From assembly GCF_902703175.1 (NCBI RefSeq), contig NZ_CACRYJ010000046.1:1-64000 (forward strand): a stretch of DNA of 64,000 bases, given 5' to 3'. This DNA comes from Occultella aeris. GTDB lineage: Bacteria > Actinomycetota > Actinomycetes > Actinomycetales > Beutenbergiaceae. The notes beneath the pieces were generated by a model that saw nothing but the letters and a program-made list of their open reading frames with translations, made no database searches and was not told the origin of the DNA. Shown here piece after piece: positions 7,482 through 17,377 of this stretch (position 1 is its first letter; every line of letters starts with the position of its first letter). Both the position numbers and the translations under genes were made by a program.

Positions 7482-9035
7482 ATGGTGGCGTGGTGGGCGT
7501 ACCTGATCGGCGGTGGCCTGGTCATCCTTGCGGGTGTCGTCTGCGGCATCGTCTTCGCCATCTGGCGTACTCGCAGTGCAGCGCGTGCGGAGTCCCGGAT
7601 TCGGGCGGGTCGTCACGCGGCCGTCGCAGTGATGGTCCTGACCGATCAGTTGCGTCGTGGTCGCGCGTTCGGGGACGGCCGCGACATCCGGATGTCCGGT
7701 CGAGGGGTCGCCTACGTCGTGGACCGGTCGGAGCTGTCGACCGCGGCTGTCCGTCGCGATCAGATCGACGACCAACTGGCGGAGTTCGCGCAGTTACGCG
7801 GACTCACGGACGAGGACGGGACACACATCTTCGTGGGGCCACCGGACGCGTGGGCGCCGGCCTACGAGTCGCTGGTCTGCGCTTCCGTCCCACGTCTGGG
7901 ACGCCTGCGGGTTCTGGGGTTGGCGATGCCCCGCGCGGCACTGATCACAGGCGTCGTCGCCTTGGCCCTGGCCGGCGTGTTCCAGGCCATCTGGTGGACC
8001 GGACACGACCAGGTCGCGACCGTGATCAGCATCGGGCTGGACGAGGAGGGGTACGGGCTGTGTCAGGTCGCCTGGGAGGACGCCGGCCGGACCGAGGAGA
8101 CGATCGTCGACTGTTACGAACCCCTGCCGTCGGCTGGCGATCACCTCACCGTTCGGGTGCTGCCCTGGCCCTTCCGTGGTGAGGCCCTCGACCACGAGGG
8201 TTCGTACGAGGGCCTCACCTCCGTGACCGCAGGACCGGCCCTGGCGCTGCTCGGCACAGCCGTCGGAGTGGGCCTGGCCAGAGCGATCCGACGGCCGGTG
8301 CGCCTCCAGCGCACCGTGGGTGTGGAGTCAGAGCCGGCCACACCAGATGGGCAGGACCTACAGTCGGCGCGCTCCGGCGCCGGGTCGGTAGTCGCACCGC
8401 CCGGTGGAGCGAGACCGGTGGAACTCGGAGATCTGACCATTCGGGAACTGATCCGGCGGGTCGGCGTGCTTGAGGGCTGGGCGGACGAGGCCGATGCGGC
8501 ACCGTCGCCACCGACGGCCTGGCAGTTCGCAGGGGAGGCCGCCCGGTCCCCGATCTGGTGGGTCCTGGTGCCGCTCCTGGCACTGGCGGGGCTGGCGGAC
8601 GACATGCCCATGGGCGTGCGTCTGGCGATCGTGGTGATCGCGGGGGTTGTGCTGGTGTGGACGATCATCAGGACAGCGCGGTCGTGGTTCATCTTGCGCG
8701 AGGTTGCCGCCCAGCCGATCACCAGCGAATGGGACTACCTGGTCTTCCGAAGCGTGGCAGGCGAGTGGTTCCTCTTCCTCGTGCTCGGTCAGACCCCGTA
8801 TTGGGCCATCGGGCTCCCGGAGCGTCGCCATCCGATCATGGCCGGACGTTGTGGGGTCCGAGGCACGCTGTTCGAGGGAAGCGCCGTGAACCTCGTGATC
8901 GATGACGAGATCTGGGTGCCGACCGGCCCGGTCATGCGCGAGGACGACGAGTCCCGCGCCCTCCTGCGTGAGGACCTCACCGCGCGCCTCGAGCCTGCGA
9001 CACCCCCGGCGCCAGGACCGTCGGCCCGGTCGTGA
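7482..9035 (+). CDS. large membrane protein, unknown function
   Basis: A 517-residue protein I do not recognise. It has an N-terminal membrane anchor (about residues 5-28), a second hydrophobic segment near 150-172, another near 245-268 followed by a basic stop-transfer stretch (RAIRRPVRLQR), and a hydrophobic pair near 355-400. The regions between them are acidic and globular; residues 180-240 contain a small domain with two cysteines (GLCQVAW, IVDCYEP). Codon use is less extreme than in neighbours. It starts 38 bp after pcrA but has its own -10-like element, so it may not share the transcript. Confidence 0.65.
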   Translation: MVAWWAYLIGGGLVILAGVVCGIVFAIWRTRSAARAESRIRAGRHAAVAVMVLTDQLRRGRAFGDGRDIRMSGRGVAYVVDRSELSTAAVRRDQIDDQLAEFAQLRGLTDEDGTHIFVGPPDAWAPAYESLVCASVPRLGRLRVLGLAMPRAALITGVVALALAGVFQAIWWTGHDQVATVISIGLDEEGYGLCQVAWEDAGRTEETIVDCYEPLPSAGDHLTVRVLPWPFRGEALDHEGSYEGLTSVTAGPALALLGTAVGVGLARAIRRPVRLQRTVGVESEPATPDGQDLQSARSGAGSVVAPPGGARPVELGDLTIRELIRRVGVLEGWADEADAAPSPPTAWQFAGEAARSPIWWVLVPLLALAGLADDMPMGVRLAIVVIAGVVLVWTIIRTARSWFILREVAAQPITSEWDYLVFRSVAGEWFLFLVLGQTPYWAIGLPERRHPIMAGRCGVRGTLFEGSAVNLVIDDEIWVPTGPVMREDDESRALLREDLTARLEPATPPAPGPSARS

Positions 9036-9063
9036 GAGTCGTTTCGCGCCCGTTCGGTGCCGA

Positions 9064-9948
9064 TCAGGCCGGCGAGATGCCCAGGTTCGCCATGTCGGCG
9101 ACGCGTCGGTAGCCGATCGCCTCGTAGATCCTGTTCGAGGTGGGGTTGGCCTGGTCGGTGAACAGGCACATCCGCACCCCGTCGGCCAGGCCACTGTCGG
9201 TCAGTTCGGCGACGACGTGGGAGGCGATCCCGCGGCCGCGGTCGGCCTTGGGTGTGTAGACCGGCGCGATCCGGACGACCCCGAACGCGGGCGGGCTGGT
9301 CCCGGTCAGATGCACGGGTCTGCCGTCCGGATCGGTGAACAGCCAGAACCCGCCCGCCGTGATCGCGCGGCGGACACGATCCGGGTCGGGACCGAAGCCA
9401 CGGTCCGGAACCCGACCGGCCTGCTCCTGCGCGTCGCGGTGGAACGCCGCGTACCAGTCCAGGACGAGTTCGGCGTCCGGGACCTCCGCCCGCCGCAGCA
9501 GCCCGGGCACCTCGCGCGGCCGGACCACCTCAATGCACTCGAACAGCCGGGTGTGCTGGGCGATCGCCGAGGCCCCACCCCAGAGGCGCACGGTCTCGTC
9601 GGCGAAGACCCGGGCCGCCGGAAGTGCCCCGTTGCAGCCGCCGGGATGTTCGCCACGGTCCCGCAGCGATCCTGCAAGAAGGCGAGCAGCGGCGTCCGGC
9701 ATCGGCAGCACGAACACCGGATACGGTGGCTGCGCAGCGGTGCGCATGGCGAGCCCGATGACCGTGTCACCGTCGGTCACGGTCGCCCACCAGCACGGGC
9801 GGGCCGGGGCTGGAACGCCGGCGGCCCGGTCACCGGCGGCGCGTTCGGTCGTCGTGGCGACCACGCTGCCGACCACCGGGTCCCCGGCCAGCATCGGGCG
9901 GGCATTCGCGAGGAACTCAGCCGGATCGGTGTGGAACGTGACCTTCAC
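9064..9948 (-). CDS. GNAT-family N-acetyltransferase
   Basis: A 294-residue protein. The C-terminal half is a GNAT fold: VRIAPVYTPKADRGRGIASHVVAELT (about 215-240) carries the acetyl-CoA pyrophosphate loop R-G-R-G-I-A, followed by CLFTDQANPTSNRIYEAIGYRRV, the usual Asn/Tyr segment. The N-terminal half is divergent. An upstream in-frame start at 9990 is possible, but GTG at 9948 has TACAGT 7 nt upstream and starts the conserved KVTFHTDP stretch, so I chose it. The substrate is unknown. It lies downstream of, and on the same strand as, a peptidase separated from it by a strong terminator. Confidence 0.8.
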   Translation of the reverse strand: MKVTFHTDPAEFLANARPMLAGDPVVGSVVATTTERAAGDRAAGVPAPARPCWWATVTDGDTVIGLAMRTAAQPPYPVFVLPMPDAAARLLAGSLRDRGEHPGGCNGALPAARVFADETVRLWGGASAIAQHTRLFECIEVVRPREVPGLLRRAEVPDAELVLDWYAAFHRDAQEQAGRVPDRGFGPDPDRVRRAITAGGFWLFTDPDGRPVHLTGTSPPAFGVVRIAPVYTPKADRGRGIASHVVAELTDSGLADGVRMCLFTDQANPTSNRIYEAIGYRRVADMANLGISPA

Positions 9949-9955
9949 AGGACCG

Positions 9956-9961
9956 ACTGTA
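9956..9961 (-). promoter_or_regulatory. -10 element TACAGT, leaderless start
   Basis: On the minus strand TACAGT ends 7 nt before the GTG at 9948. This favours the shorter protein over the frame extension to 9990. Confidence 0.4.
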
Positions 9962-10039
9962 GGACGGGCAGGCGCGGCGCGGCAGGGCACATCTGCCGAC
10001 CGGCGCCGTCACCCTCGATCGTGCCCGGCGCAACCGCTG

Positions 10040-10083
10040 CCGACGGCGAGGCGGTGCACCCGGGTGCACCGCCCCGCCGTCGG
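10040..10083 (-). terminator. strong hairpin after the TAP-like peptidase gene
   Basis: A 44-bp near-perfect palindrome: CCGACGGCG, one A/C mismatch, GGCGGTGCACCC facing GGGTGCACCGCC, then CGCCGTCGG. It lies 26 bp beyond the stop codon of the minus-strand peptidase. No long U-tract follows, as is common in high-GC actinobacteria. Confidence 0.7.
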
Positions 10084-10109
10084 GCCGGGTCTTGCTTCCT
10101 TCCGGTCCG

Positions 10110-11801
10110 TCAGCCGACCGGGATCGTCGCCGGCACCTGCTCCTGCGCTGCCGCCGTGAACGGCGCGAGATCCTGCTCGCAGGTCGCCCCGTCGGTGGCC
10201 TCGAGGTGGATCAGGTAGTTCGTGATCGCCGCGTCGGCGCACGCGCTCGGGGTGGCCAGGGTGGTGTGTCCGTAGCCCTCGACGGTGAGCATCCGGGCGT
10301 CGCGCCACAGGTCCGCATACGGCTGCGTGAACGCGTACGGCGTCGCCGGGTCATAGCGGGTCCCGATGACCAGCACCGGGGCGTCGGTGCCCTGCTCCCA
10401 CGGGCCCGTGTACCGGTCCTCGTCGGCCACCGGCGTGAACTCGCACTGGATGCCGACCCAAGCCCTGGCGGTGCCGAAGTGCGGTGCCTCCGCCTCCGCC
10501 GCGGCCGCCTGCGCCGGGTAGTCGAGCGCGGTGCCGGGGTGCTCCCCGTCGACGCACATGCTCGCCAGCGCACCGCCCATCGAGGGGTAGTCCTCGAGGA
10601 TCCCGACCCGGCGGAGCAGGTCCTGGATCGAGTCGTTCCCGAGCGAGTCCTCCTGCGCGGACAGGGTGCCAGGTTGTTCGGGGACCGGGACCAGCGAGGC
10701 CAGCGCGGCAGCGAGGTCCGCCCAGCCGGCCGGCGCGTACAGCGACGAGAAGATCGTGGTGACGGCGTCGTCGTAGCCGATCGTGACGGTGGTCCCGTCG
10801 CCCAGCGGCACCTCGACGGGCTCGGCCTGCAACTGCGCGAACAGGTCATCCATCACCTGCTCCGGGTCACCAAGGGCGGCCAGTGCGCAGCCCTGCGGTC
10901 CGGCCTCGGCGCACAGGCGCAGGAACTGCCCATAGGTTTCGCTCGCGGCGACCGCCTGACCGGTCCGGCGTCCGATGCTCCGGTCGTCACCCAGGCCCGT
11001 GTAGGCCTCCGGGTCCATCGTGCCGTCCAGCACCAGGGCGCGGATCCGGTCCGGGAACAGGGCCCCGTACGTCGCGCCGAGGTAGGTGCCGTAGGAGTAG
11101 CCGAGGTAGTTCAGCTCCGTGTCGCCCACAGCCTGACGCAGCAGATCCAGGTCCCGGGCCACGTTGGCCGTGGAGGACGTGGCGATCCGGTCACCGGAGA
11201 TCGCGGTGCACGAGGCACCGGCCACGGCCCAGGACCCGATGAACCGCGCCTCCTGCTGGGGGCCGACCGGGAACGCCTCGAGGTTCGAGGTCCATCGGGC
11301 TTCCGCGTCGGCGTTGCGGAAACAGGTCACCGGGTCGGAGAGCCCCACACCGCGTGGATCGAAGCCGATGATGTCGAACCGGGCGCGCAGCTCGGGTCCG
11401 TACGCCTGCGGGCCGAGCGCCTGGAGGTTCGCCACCCCGGGACCGCCCGGGCCGCCGAAGTTCAGGAACAGCGAGCCGATCCGCTGCTCCGGGTCGGTGG
11501 CCGGAAGCCGGGTCAGCGCGATCGTAGTGGTCGGGCCGTACGGGTCGTCGTAGTCGCTGGGCACCTCGGCGCTCGCGCACTCGAAGCCCTCCAGCCCCTC
11601 GCCGCAGTCCTCCCAGACGAGGTCCGGGATCGGTGCTTCCACCTGCGCGGCGTCGGCCGGCGGTGGGGTGGGCCCGGCGCCCGCGGACGGGGACGCCCCG
11701 GCGGCTGTGGCGCCGCCGAGCAGGAGCCCGGCGGCCGCCAGCGCGGCGAACGCGGCGGTGCGTGATCGTGATGGTCTGAGGTCCCCCGTGATCTGTGTCA
11801 T
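10110..11801 (-). CDS. secreted alpha/beta-hydrolase, tripeptidyl-aminopeptidase (TAP)-like
   Basis: A 563-residue exported serine peptidase-like hydrolase. The N-terminal signal peptide has basic residues (RPSRSR) and an Ala/Leu core ending near GASPSAGAG. The oxyanion motif is FGGPGGPG (about 130), the nucleophile Ser is in GYSYGTYLG (about 230), the Asp is in VIGTRYDPATPY, and the His is in VEGYGHTTL, within the TAP-like C-terminal domain. The family removes N-terminal peptides or cleaves esters outside the cell. ATG 11801 is preferred over upstream in-frame codons because AAGGA lies 4 nt upstream and the signal peptide starts there. Confidence 0.88.
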   Translation of the reverse strand: MTQITGDLRPSRSRTAAFAALAAAGLLLGGATAAGASPSAGAGPTPPPADAAQVEAPIPDLVWEDCGEGLEGFECASAEVPSDYDDPYGPTTTIALTRLPATDPEQRIGSLFLNFGGPGGPGVANLQALGPQAYGPELRARFDIIGFDPRGVGLSDPVTCFRNADAEARWTSNLEAFPVGPQQEARFIGSWAVAGASCTAISGDRIATSSTANVARDLDLLRQAVGDTELNYLGYSYGTYLGATYGALFPDRIRALVLDGTMDPEAYTGLGDDRSIGRRTGQAVAASETYGQFLRLCAEAGPQGCALAALGDPEQVMDDLFAQLQAEPVEVPLGDGTTVTIGYDDAVTTIFSSLYAPAGWADLAAALASLVPVPEQPGTLSAQEDSLGNDSIQDLLRRVGILEDYPSMGGALASMCVDGEHPGTALDYPAQAAAAEAEAPHFGTARAWVGIQCEFTPVADEDRYTGPWEQGTDAPVLVIGTRYDPATPYAFTQPYADLWRDARMLTVEGYGHTTLATPSACADAAITNYLIHLEATDGATCEQDLAPFTAAAQEQVPATIPVG

Positions 11802-12015
11802 GCCGTCCTTGCTAACAGCGGAGCCGGGCCGCGGCAATGGCTGACGGCGTCTCGGAGGCGAGGTTCACCCGGGCGACGGAGGCGCCGGGCGCGCAGTCTC
11901 CCCCATGCGGAGGAGGGCGCTCCACCTCAAGGACCGGATCGCGGATCCGATGCTGCGGCCACGGTCGAGGTCTGCGAAAGTGGGGCGGCGAGCAGACATC
12001 GACGAGGGGGACAGC

Positions 12016-13530
12016 ATGTCGACCAAGCGGGCCGACGTCCACGGGCCGGCCAGGTTCACCGGGCGCCTGCTCGCCGTCATCGGAGCGGGACTGCTGCTTG
12101 TGGCCGCCGGCTGCGCGGACTCCGATCCGCAGGGCTCGGAGGACCCCGGCGGTTCCGGTTCCACCGGGCCGACGAGCGACGCGGAGACCACAGATCCCGA
12201 CCCTGCCGGCCCGACCACCGGGGACTGGGTCGAGGTGCCGCCGGGATCGGTCCTGCTGGCCTCGACCGTGGGAACCGCGGTGCTCGCGGTCGGCGCGGCA
12301 GTGCCGAGCGAGGCAGCCGGCGAGAGGGTCGACGGTGCGGTCACCACGACCCGCGACGTCGCAGCCTACGACGCCGCGGGGGCCGTCCGCTGGGAGTTCC
12401 CCGGAGTGGTCGAGGACTACTACGACCCGACCGTGGTGGCCACCACGTCCGGGGTGGCGCTGCTCTCACCGGAGGATGGCGGCACCCGGCTGACCCTGGT
12501 CGACTGGGCTACCGGCGAGGAGGTCTGGAGCTTGGGCCCGGACGATCTCGGCGGGTGCCGGCAGTGGCGCTTCACGGACCTGCCCGAATCGGACGTGATC
12601 GCGTTGACCTCGGACGGCCCGCCCTGCCCGGGCACCGAACCCGACCGCGCCGGCGTGGTCACGATCGACGCCGCCACCGGGGCCACCCGGGACGCCTACC
12701 TGCCCAGCGCCGGCACGATCACCACCGTCCTCGCTCCGGCGACGGCGGAGGTGTGGAGCGTCGAGCTCACCGACACCGCGCTCACCGTGCAGCGCTTCGA
12801 CCCCGCGAGCGGCGCGGTGGACGCCCGCGCGTTCGGGTGGGACGCCGAGCACGCGGCGGAGTTGCGCGCCCTGAGCGCCCACGAGCACAACCGGATCGAA
12901 CAGGTCGGCCCAGACCTCGCCGTCGTCCAGCGTTGGGGCGGGGAGGGCCTGGTCGCCTCCTACCTGATGGACTGGACCACGGAGATCCCCGGGTTCACCT
13001 CGGGCGACGCCGTCGGCCCGTGCTTCGGCGAGGCGCTCGCCGCGAGGGACGTACCGTCCGCCGGGTGCCTCGCCCAGGACCTCGGTACCGACGATCCGCC
13101 CCTCACCTCGGCCGGCTTCGACGGCACCACCCGCTGGGAGATGCCCGGGAGCGCGGGACTGACGATGGAGGTCCCGGCCCGGGTGACCCCGGTGCACGTG
13201 GGCCAGGACCGGGCGTGGGTCGTCTCCACCGGGTCGGACCTGCTCACCGCGGTCGACGTCGAGACCGGTAAGACGCTCTGGGTGGTAGGCGCCGGGGAGG
13301 GTGCCGGCGAGATCAGCCAGGGCTACCTCGCCGAGGGTCGCGTACTCGTCGCGGCGGTCGCCGGCGCCGCGGGCGGTCCCGGCGAGGTGGTCCGCGTCGA
13401 CGTTGCGACCGGTGCCGAACTGGATCGGCACGACTATCCCGGCGGTTGGGTCTCGAGCACGGATACCGCGGCGGTCGTGACCGGCGCCGAAGCCGCCCTG
13501 CTCACGGTCGTCATCGAATCCGTCGGCTGA
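12016..13530 (+). CDS. putative lipoprotein with PQQ-like beta-propeller
   Basis: A 504-residue protein. The signal peptide has a hydrophobic core (LLAVIGAGLLLVAAG) and lipobox A-A-G-C, so the protein is probably anchored on the outer face of the membrane. An acidic/Ser-Thr linker is followed by repeats with PQQ-like blades (TLVDWATGEEVWSLG, TIDAATGATRDAYLP, TAVDVETGKTLWVVG, VRVDVATGAELDRHD). ATG 12016 with a G-rich ribosome site is chosen over the open frame to 11905 because the signal peptide begins there. It is divergent from the peptidase. No ligand or partner can be inferred. Confidence 0.8.
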   Translation: MSTKRADVHGPARFTGRLLAVIGAGLLLVAAGCADSDPQGSEDPGGSGSTGPTSDAETTDPDPAGPTTGDWVEVPPGSVLLASTVGTAVLAVGAAVPSEAAGERVDGAVTTTRDVAAYDAAGAVRWEFPGVVEDYYDPTVVATTSGVALLSPEDGGTRLTLVDWATGEEVWSLGPDDLGGCRQWRFTDLPESDVIALTSDGPPCPGTEPDRAGVVTIDAATGATRDAYLPSAGTITTVLAPATAEVWSVELTDTALTVQRFDPASGAVDARAFGWDAEHAAELRALSAHEHNRIEQVGPDLAVVQRWGGEGLVASYLMDWTTEIPGFTSGDAVGPCFGEALAARDVPSAGCLAQDLGTDDPPLTSAGFDGTTRWEMPGSAGLTMEVPARVTPVHVGQDRAWVVSTGSDLLTAVDVETGKTLWVVGAGEGAGEISQGYLAEGRVLVAAVAGAAGGPGEVVRVDVATGAELDRHDYPGGWVSSTDTAAVVTGAEAALLTVVIESVG

Positions 13531-13601
13531 GACTGTCGATCCGTGTGCGTCCCGGCCGTCATCACTGCTGAGAGCCCATCACCGACCGAGAGGCCAAACC
13601 G

Positions 13602-13985
13602 ATGAAATTCCTGGTGCTGATGACCGAGGCGGAGCACTTCGACCGCTGGGATGCCAGCGACGACGCGGCGCAGCAGGCCGTGCTGGACGCCTATGCACGG
13701 TTCACCGACGCCGTCCGCGCCCGTGGCGCCGTCCTCTACGGTGACGCCCTCGCCCGCCCCGAGCAGGCCCGGACGCTGCAGCCGGGTGACGGCGAACACC
13801 GGCCGGTCACGGAGGGGGCGTACGTGGAGTCCGTCGAGCAACTGGGTGGTTTCTACGTCGTCGAGGCACCGGATCTCGCCGGCGTGACCGAGGCAGCGCG
13901 GCAGCTGCCGCGGGAGTACACGATCGAGATCCGGCCGTTGCTGGACGTGTACCAGGGGGTGACCTGGCCGCTTCGGGCCGGGTGA
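13602..13985 (+). CDS. YciI-family (DGPF domain) protein
   Basis: A 127-residue ferredoxin-like protein of the YCII-related family. The N-terminus MKFLVLMTEAE starts the first strand, the middle GAVLYGDALARPEQARTL and GFYVVEAPDLAGVTEAA match the usual DGPF pattern, and the conserved acidic ending is TIEIRPLLDV. In actinobacteria such genes often sit beside ECF sigma factors, but none is seen here. No Shine-Dalgarno sequence is obvious, and the ATG fits the start of the domain. No reaction is established for this group. Confidence 0.85.
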   Translation: MKFLVLMTEAEHFDRWDASDDAAQQAVLDAYARFTDAVRARGAVLYGDALARPEQARTLQPGDGEHRPVTEGAYVESVEQLGGFYVVEAPDLAGVTEAARQLPREYTIEIRPLLDVYQGVTWPLRAG

Positions 13986-14093
13986 GCACGGACCGGACCG
14001 ATTCGGCGCATCGCCGAGAACGGTCCGGCCGGAACCGCGTGCCGCGCCCTAGGCTCGGTCCGAACGAAGAGGCGAGCCGGACCGGAGGAGATC

Positions 14094-16046
14094 GTGAGCG
14101 TTGACGCGCCCAGCGCGCCCAGCCGTGAGCAGGTCGACTCGGGTGACCCTGCACAGGCCCTGCGCACCGGCCGGATCGACGGGCTCGACGGCGTGCGTGC
14201 CCTGGCGATCATCGCCGTCCTGATCTTCCACCTGCGCCCCCTGAGCCTGCCCGGCGGGTACCTCGGCGTCGACGTGTTCTTCGTGATCTCCGGGTTCCTG
14301 ATCACCACCCTGCTCGTGCGGGAACTGCGCGGGAACCGGCGCATCGACCTGCGCCGGTTCTGGACCCGGCGCGCGCGCCGGCTGCTGCCCGCGCTCGTGG
14401 TCGTGGTGTTCGCGACGGTCTCGCTGGCGGTGTTCGCGGGCGGAGACCTGCTCGTCAACATCGGCCGGCAGGTGACCGGTGCCCTCACGTTCTCCAACAA
14501 CTGGCTGGAGATCGGCGCCGGCTCCAGTTACTTCAACGCCACCTCGCCGCAGTTGTTCGTGAACTTCTGGTCCCTGGCCGTTGAGGAGCAGTTCTACCTG
14601 TTCTGGCCACTGCTGTTCACGGTGATCATGGCGATCACCAGGACCGGCCGGCAGCGCGTGGGAGTCCTGCTCGCGCTCGCGGCCGCATCCGCGCTCGCCA
14701 TGGCCGTGCTGTACACCCCGGGCCAGGACGCCACCCGCGTCTACTACGGCACCGACACCCACGCGTTCGGCCTGATGATCGGCGCCGCGCTCGCGGTCAG
14801 CGCCGCCGGGCAGTCCTGGAACCTGCTCGCCACCCGGTTCTGGCGACGGGGCCGCGTGTTCATCGCGCTCGCGGCACTGGCCGGCCTGATCGCACTGATG
14901 CTCTGGATGGACCCGAGCCGCCCGGTCGCCTACCGGGGCGGAATCCTGGCGGCCTCCCTGCTCACCGCGGCGATCGTCGGCGCACTGCCCGGGCCGACCA
15001 CGGTGCTCACCGCGGTGTTCTCGCTGCGTCCGCTCGCCTGGATCGGGGAGCGCTCGTACGGCATCTACCTGTGGCACTGGCCCGTGATCCTGCTGATCGC
15101 CGCGTTCGCACCCCCGGTCGGCATGGACACCCCCGGGCACTGGGTGCAGCGCGGCCTGGCCGTGCTGGCGACGCTCGTGATCGCTGCGGTCTGCTACCGG
15201 TGGATCGAGAACCCGATCCGGGAGCTGGGCTTCCGGGAGGCGAGCCGCCGCGCGCTGGATGCGATCGGCGCCCCGGGGCGCCTGACCGGTCCGCGGCTCG
15301 GCGTCGCCGCAAGCCTGGCCTGCGTGTCCCTGTTCACCGCAGCGCTCGCGACCGCACCGGACCGCTCCCAGGTGGAGATCGCCCTCGCGGACGCGGCCGC
15401 GATCGTCGAGGACACCGGGGCCGTCGCCAGCGAGGGCGTCGGGGACGACGAGGCGACGGCGCAGGGCGAGTCGGCCACCGACGGCACCGACGAGGCGGCC
15501 CCGGAGGCGCCGGCCACGGAGGCGCCGCCGGCCGCCGCGGAGGAGCCCGCTGCGCCACCCGAGGCGCTGGGGGAGCAGATCTCCGGATTCGGTGACTCGA
15601 TGCTCTATGTGGCAGCACCCGGCCTGTCCGCAGACCTGCCGGGCATCGGCATCGACGCCCAGTCGAACCGGCAGTGGCCGGACGTCCTGGCGGCCATCCA
15701 GGCCGCCGTGGCGGCAGGCTCCGTGCGCGAGCACGTGGTGATCGCCGCGGGCACGAACGCCGGCGTGCGGGATCCGGACCTCGTCCGGGCGGCCCTCGAC
15801 CTGCTCGGCCCGGACCGGTCCGTGGTGCTCGTGAACATCTATGGGTCGAGCAGCTGGGTGCCGGAGTCCAACCAGAACCTGGCCGACGTCGCCGCCGAGT
15901 ACCCGAACGTGGCGGTGGCGGACTGGAACGCCGCGGCGACCGCGCATCCAGAGCAGCTCCAGCCGGACCTGATCCACCCGAACATGGACGGCATGTACCT
16001 GTTCTCGGACGTGGTCCAGGCCGCTCTGGCGACACTGACCGCCTGA
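14094..16046 (+). CDS. OafA/YrhL-type acyltransferase with C-terminal SGNH domain
   Basis: A 650-residue membrane O-acyltransferase that probably modifies a cell-surface glycan. The N-terminal acyltransferase-3 domain (about 25-395) starts with GLDGVRALAIIAVLIFH, contains the R-x-x-R-F-W-x-R-R-x-R-R-L-x-P signature, and has about ten membrane helices. An acidic Ala/Glu-rich linker (about 430-490) leads to an extracytoplasmic SGNH-like domain with block I GFGDSM, AAGTN, and a catalytic Asp-His pair in DLIHPN. The GTG start has GGAGGAG 3-5 nt upstream, and TAGGCT at 14050 is a plausible -10. Confidence 0.9.
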   Translation: MSVDAPSAPSREQVDSGDPAQALRTGRIDGLDGVRALAIIAVLIFHLRPLSLPGGYLGVDVFFVISGFLITTLLVRELRGNRRIDLRRFWTRRARRLLPALVVVVFATVSLAVFAGGDLLVNIGRQVTGALTFSNNWLEIGAGSSYFNATSPQLFVNFWSLAVEEQFYLFWPLLFTVIMAITRTGRQRVGVLLALAAASALAMAVLYTPGQDATRVYYGTDTHAFGLMIGAALAVSAAGQSWNLLATRFWRRGRVFIALAALAGLIALMLWMDPSRPVAYRGGILAASLLTAAIVGALPGPTTVLTAVFSLRPLAWIGERSYGIYLWHWPVILLIAAFAPPVGMDTPGHWVQRGLAVLATLVIAAVCYRWIENPIRELGFREASRRALDAIGAPGRLTGPRLGVAASLACVSLFTAALATAPDRSQVEIALADAAAIVEDTGAVASEGVGDDEATAQGESATDGTDEAAPEAPATEAPPAAAEEPAAPPEALGEQISGFGDSMLYVAAPGLSADLPGIGIDAQSNRQWPDVLAAIQAAVAAGSVREHVVIAAGTNAGVRDPDLVRAALDLLGPDRSVVLVNIYGSSSWVPESNQNLADVAAEYPNVAVADWNAAATAHPEQLQPDLIHPNMDGMYLFSDVVQAALATLTA

Positions 16047-16107
16047 GGTCGCGGTCGGGGGCATCGTCGGGCGCCTGCCCCGGTGCGCGGTACAGTTCGA
16101 GGGAAAG

Positions 16108-16120
16108 TCTCGATGTCGAG
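16108..16120. promoter_or_regulatory. palindromic motif TCTCGATGTCGAG upstream of sucC
   Basis: CTCGA-TG-TCGAG is a palindrome located 40 bp upstream of sucC. The same 13 bases occur 150 bp upstream of mdh (29789-29801). I see no third copy in the window. It is a candidate operator for a regulator shared by TCA-cycle genes. Confidence 0.5.
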
Positions 16121-16159
16121 GCATCCGATGACAGCGGGCAATAGAAGGGCGCGACGCAG

Positions 16160-17335
16160 GTGGACCTGTTCGAATACCAGGCACGAGATCTGTTCGAGAA
16201 GCACGGCGTACCCGTGCTGGGCGGCATCGTCGCCACCACACCCGAGGAGGCCAGGGCCGCGGCGGAGCAGCTGCTCGGTGACTCCGGCGGGGTCGTGGTC
16301 GTCAAGGCGCAGGTGAAGATCGGTGGCCGCGGCAAGGCCGGCGGTGTCAAGGTGGCGAAGTCCGCGCAGGAGGCGGCCGACCGTGCGTCGGAGATCCTCG
16401 GCATGGACATCAAGGGCCACACCGTGCACCGGGTCATGATCGCCGCGGGCGCCGACATCGCGGAGGAGTACTACTTCTCCGTGCTGCTGGACCGCTCCGA
16501 GCGCCGCTACCTGGCCATGGCCAGCGTCGAGGGCGGCATGGAGATCGAGGAACTCGCGGTCGAGCGTCCGGAGGCGCTGGCCCGGGTGCCCGTCGACCCG
16601 CAGGTCGGGATCGACCAGGCCAAGGCCGATGAGATCGTCGCGGCCGCCGGCTTCGCCGCCGACGTCGCCCCGAAGGTCGCCGCCGCCATCCAGAAACTGT
16701 GGACCGTCTACCGCGAGGAGGACGCCACGCTGGTCGAGGTGAACCCGCTCGTCAAGACGGGCGCCGGGGACATCGTGGCGCTTGACGGCAAGGTCACCCT
16801 TGACACGAACGCCGACTTCCGGCACGCCGACCACGCCGAGCTCGAGGACAAGGCCGCTGCCGACCCGCTCGAGGCGAAGGCCAAGGCCGCCGGCCTCAAC
16901 TACGTCAAGCTCGACGGCGAGGTCGGCATCATCGGCAACGGTGCGGGCCTCGTGATGAGCACCCTGGACGTCGTCGCCTATGCCGGGCAGGCGCACGGCG
17001 GCGTCAAGCCCGCCAACTTCCTCGACATCGGGGGCGGTGCCTCCGCCGCGGTGATGTCCGCCGGACTCGACGTCATCCTGAACGACCCGCAGGTCAAGAG
17101 CGTCTTCGTGAACGTCTTCGGTGGCATCACCGCCTGCGACGAGGTCGCGAACGGCATCGTGCAGGCCCTCGAGATCCTCGGCGACAAGGAGAACAAGCCG
17201 CTCGTCGTCCGCCTCGACGGCAACGCTGTGGAGGAGGGCCGGGCGATCCTCGCCCGCGCCGCCCACCCGCTGGTCACCGTCGTGGACACCATGGACGGCG
17301 CCGCCGACAAGGCCGCCGAACTGGCGAACAGCTGA
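16160..17335 (+). CDS. sucC: succinyl-CoA synthetase (ADP-forming) beta subunit
   Basis: A 391-residue protein of normal length. The N-terminal ATP-grasp domain ([35 protein letters not shown]) binds the nucleotide. The C-terminal flavodoxin-like domain has [13 protein letters not shown] and [15 protein letters not shown], the segment that contacts phosphohistidine and CoA. With SucD it converts succinyl-CoA, ADP and phosphate to succinate, ATP and CoA in the TCA cycle. The GTG start is positioned for the full MDLFEYQA N-terminus. It is followed 42 bp later by sucD, so the two form an operon. Confidence 0.97.
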   Translation: MDLFEYQARDLFEKHGVPVLGGIVATTPEEARAAAEQLLGDSGGVVVVKAQVKIGGRGKAGGVKVAKSAQEAADRASEILGMDIKGHTVHRVMIAAGADIAEEYYFSVLLDRSERRYLAMASVEGGMEIEELAVERPEALARVPVDPQVGIDQAKADEIVAAAGFAADVAPKVAAAIQKLWTVYREEDATLVEVNPLVKTGAGDIVALDGKVTLDTNADFRHADHAELEDKAAADPLEAKAKAAGLNYVKLDGEVGIIGNGAGLVMSTLDVVAYAGQAHGGVKPANFLDIGGGASAAVMSAGLDVILNDPQVKSVFVNVFGGITACDEVANGIVQALEILGDKENKPLVVRLDGNAVEEGRAILARAAHPLVTVVDTMDGAADKAAELANS

Positions 17336-17377
17336 GCCCCCGAGAACCTACGAGACGCAGAAGAGACAACTGAGAAC

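Noticed and set aside
14049-16241. Very long open frames opposite strong genes (for example 14049-16241, 4963-6921, 18807-20717 and 60506-62587 on the minus strand)
   Set aside because: They are antisense to genes with full family motifs, are rich in Arg, Gly, His and Val typical of GC-shadow frames, and have no domains or ribosome sites.
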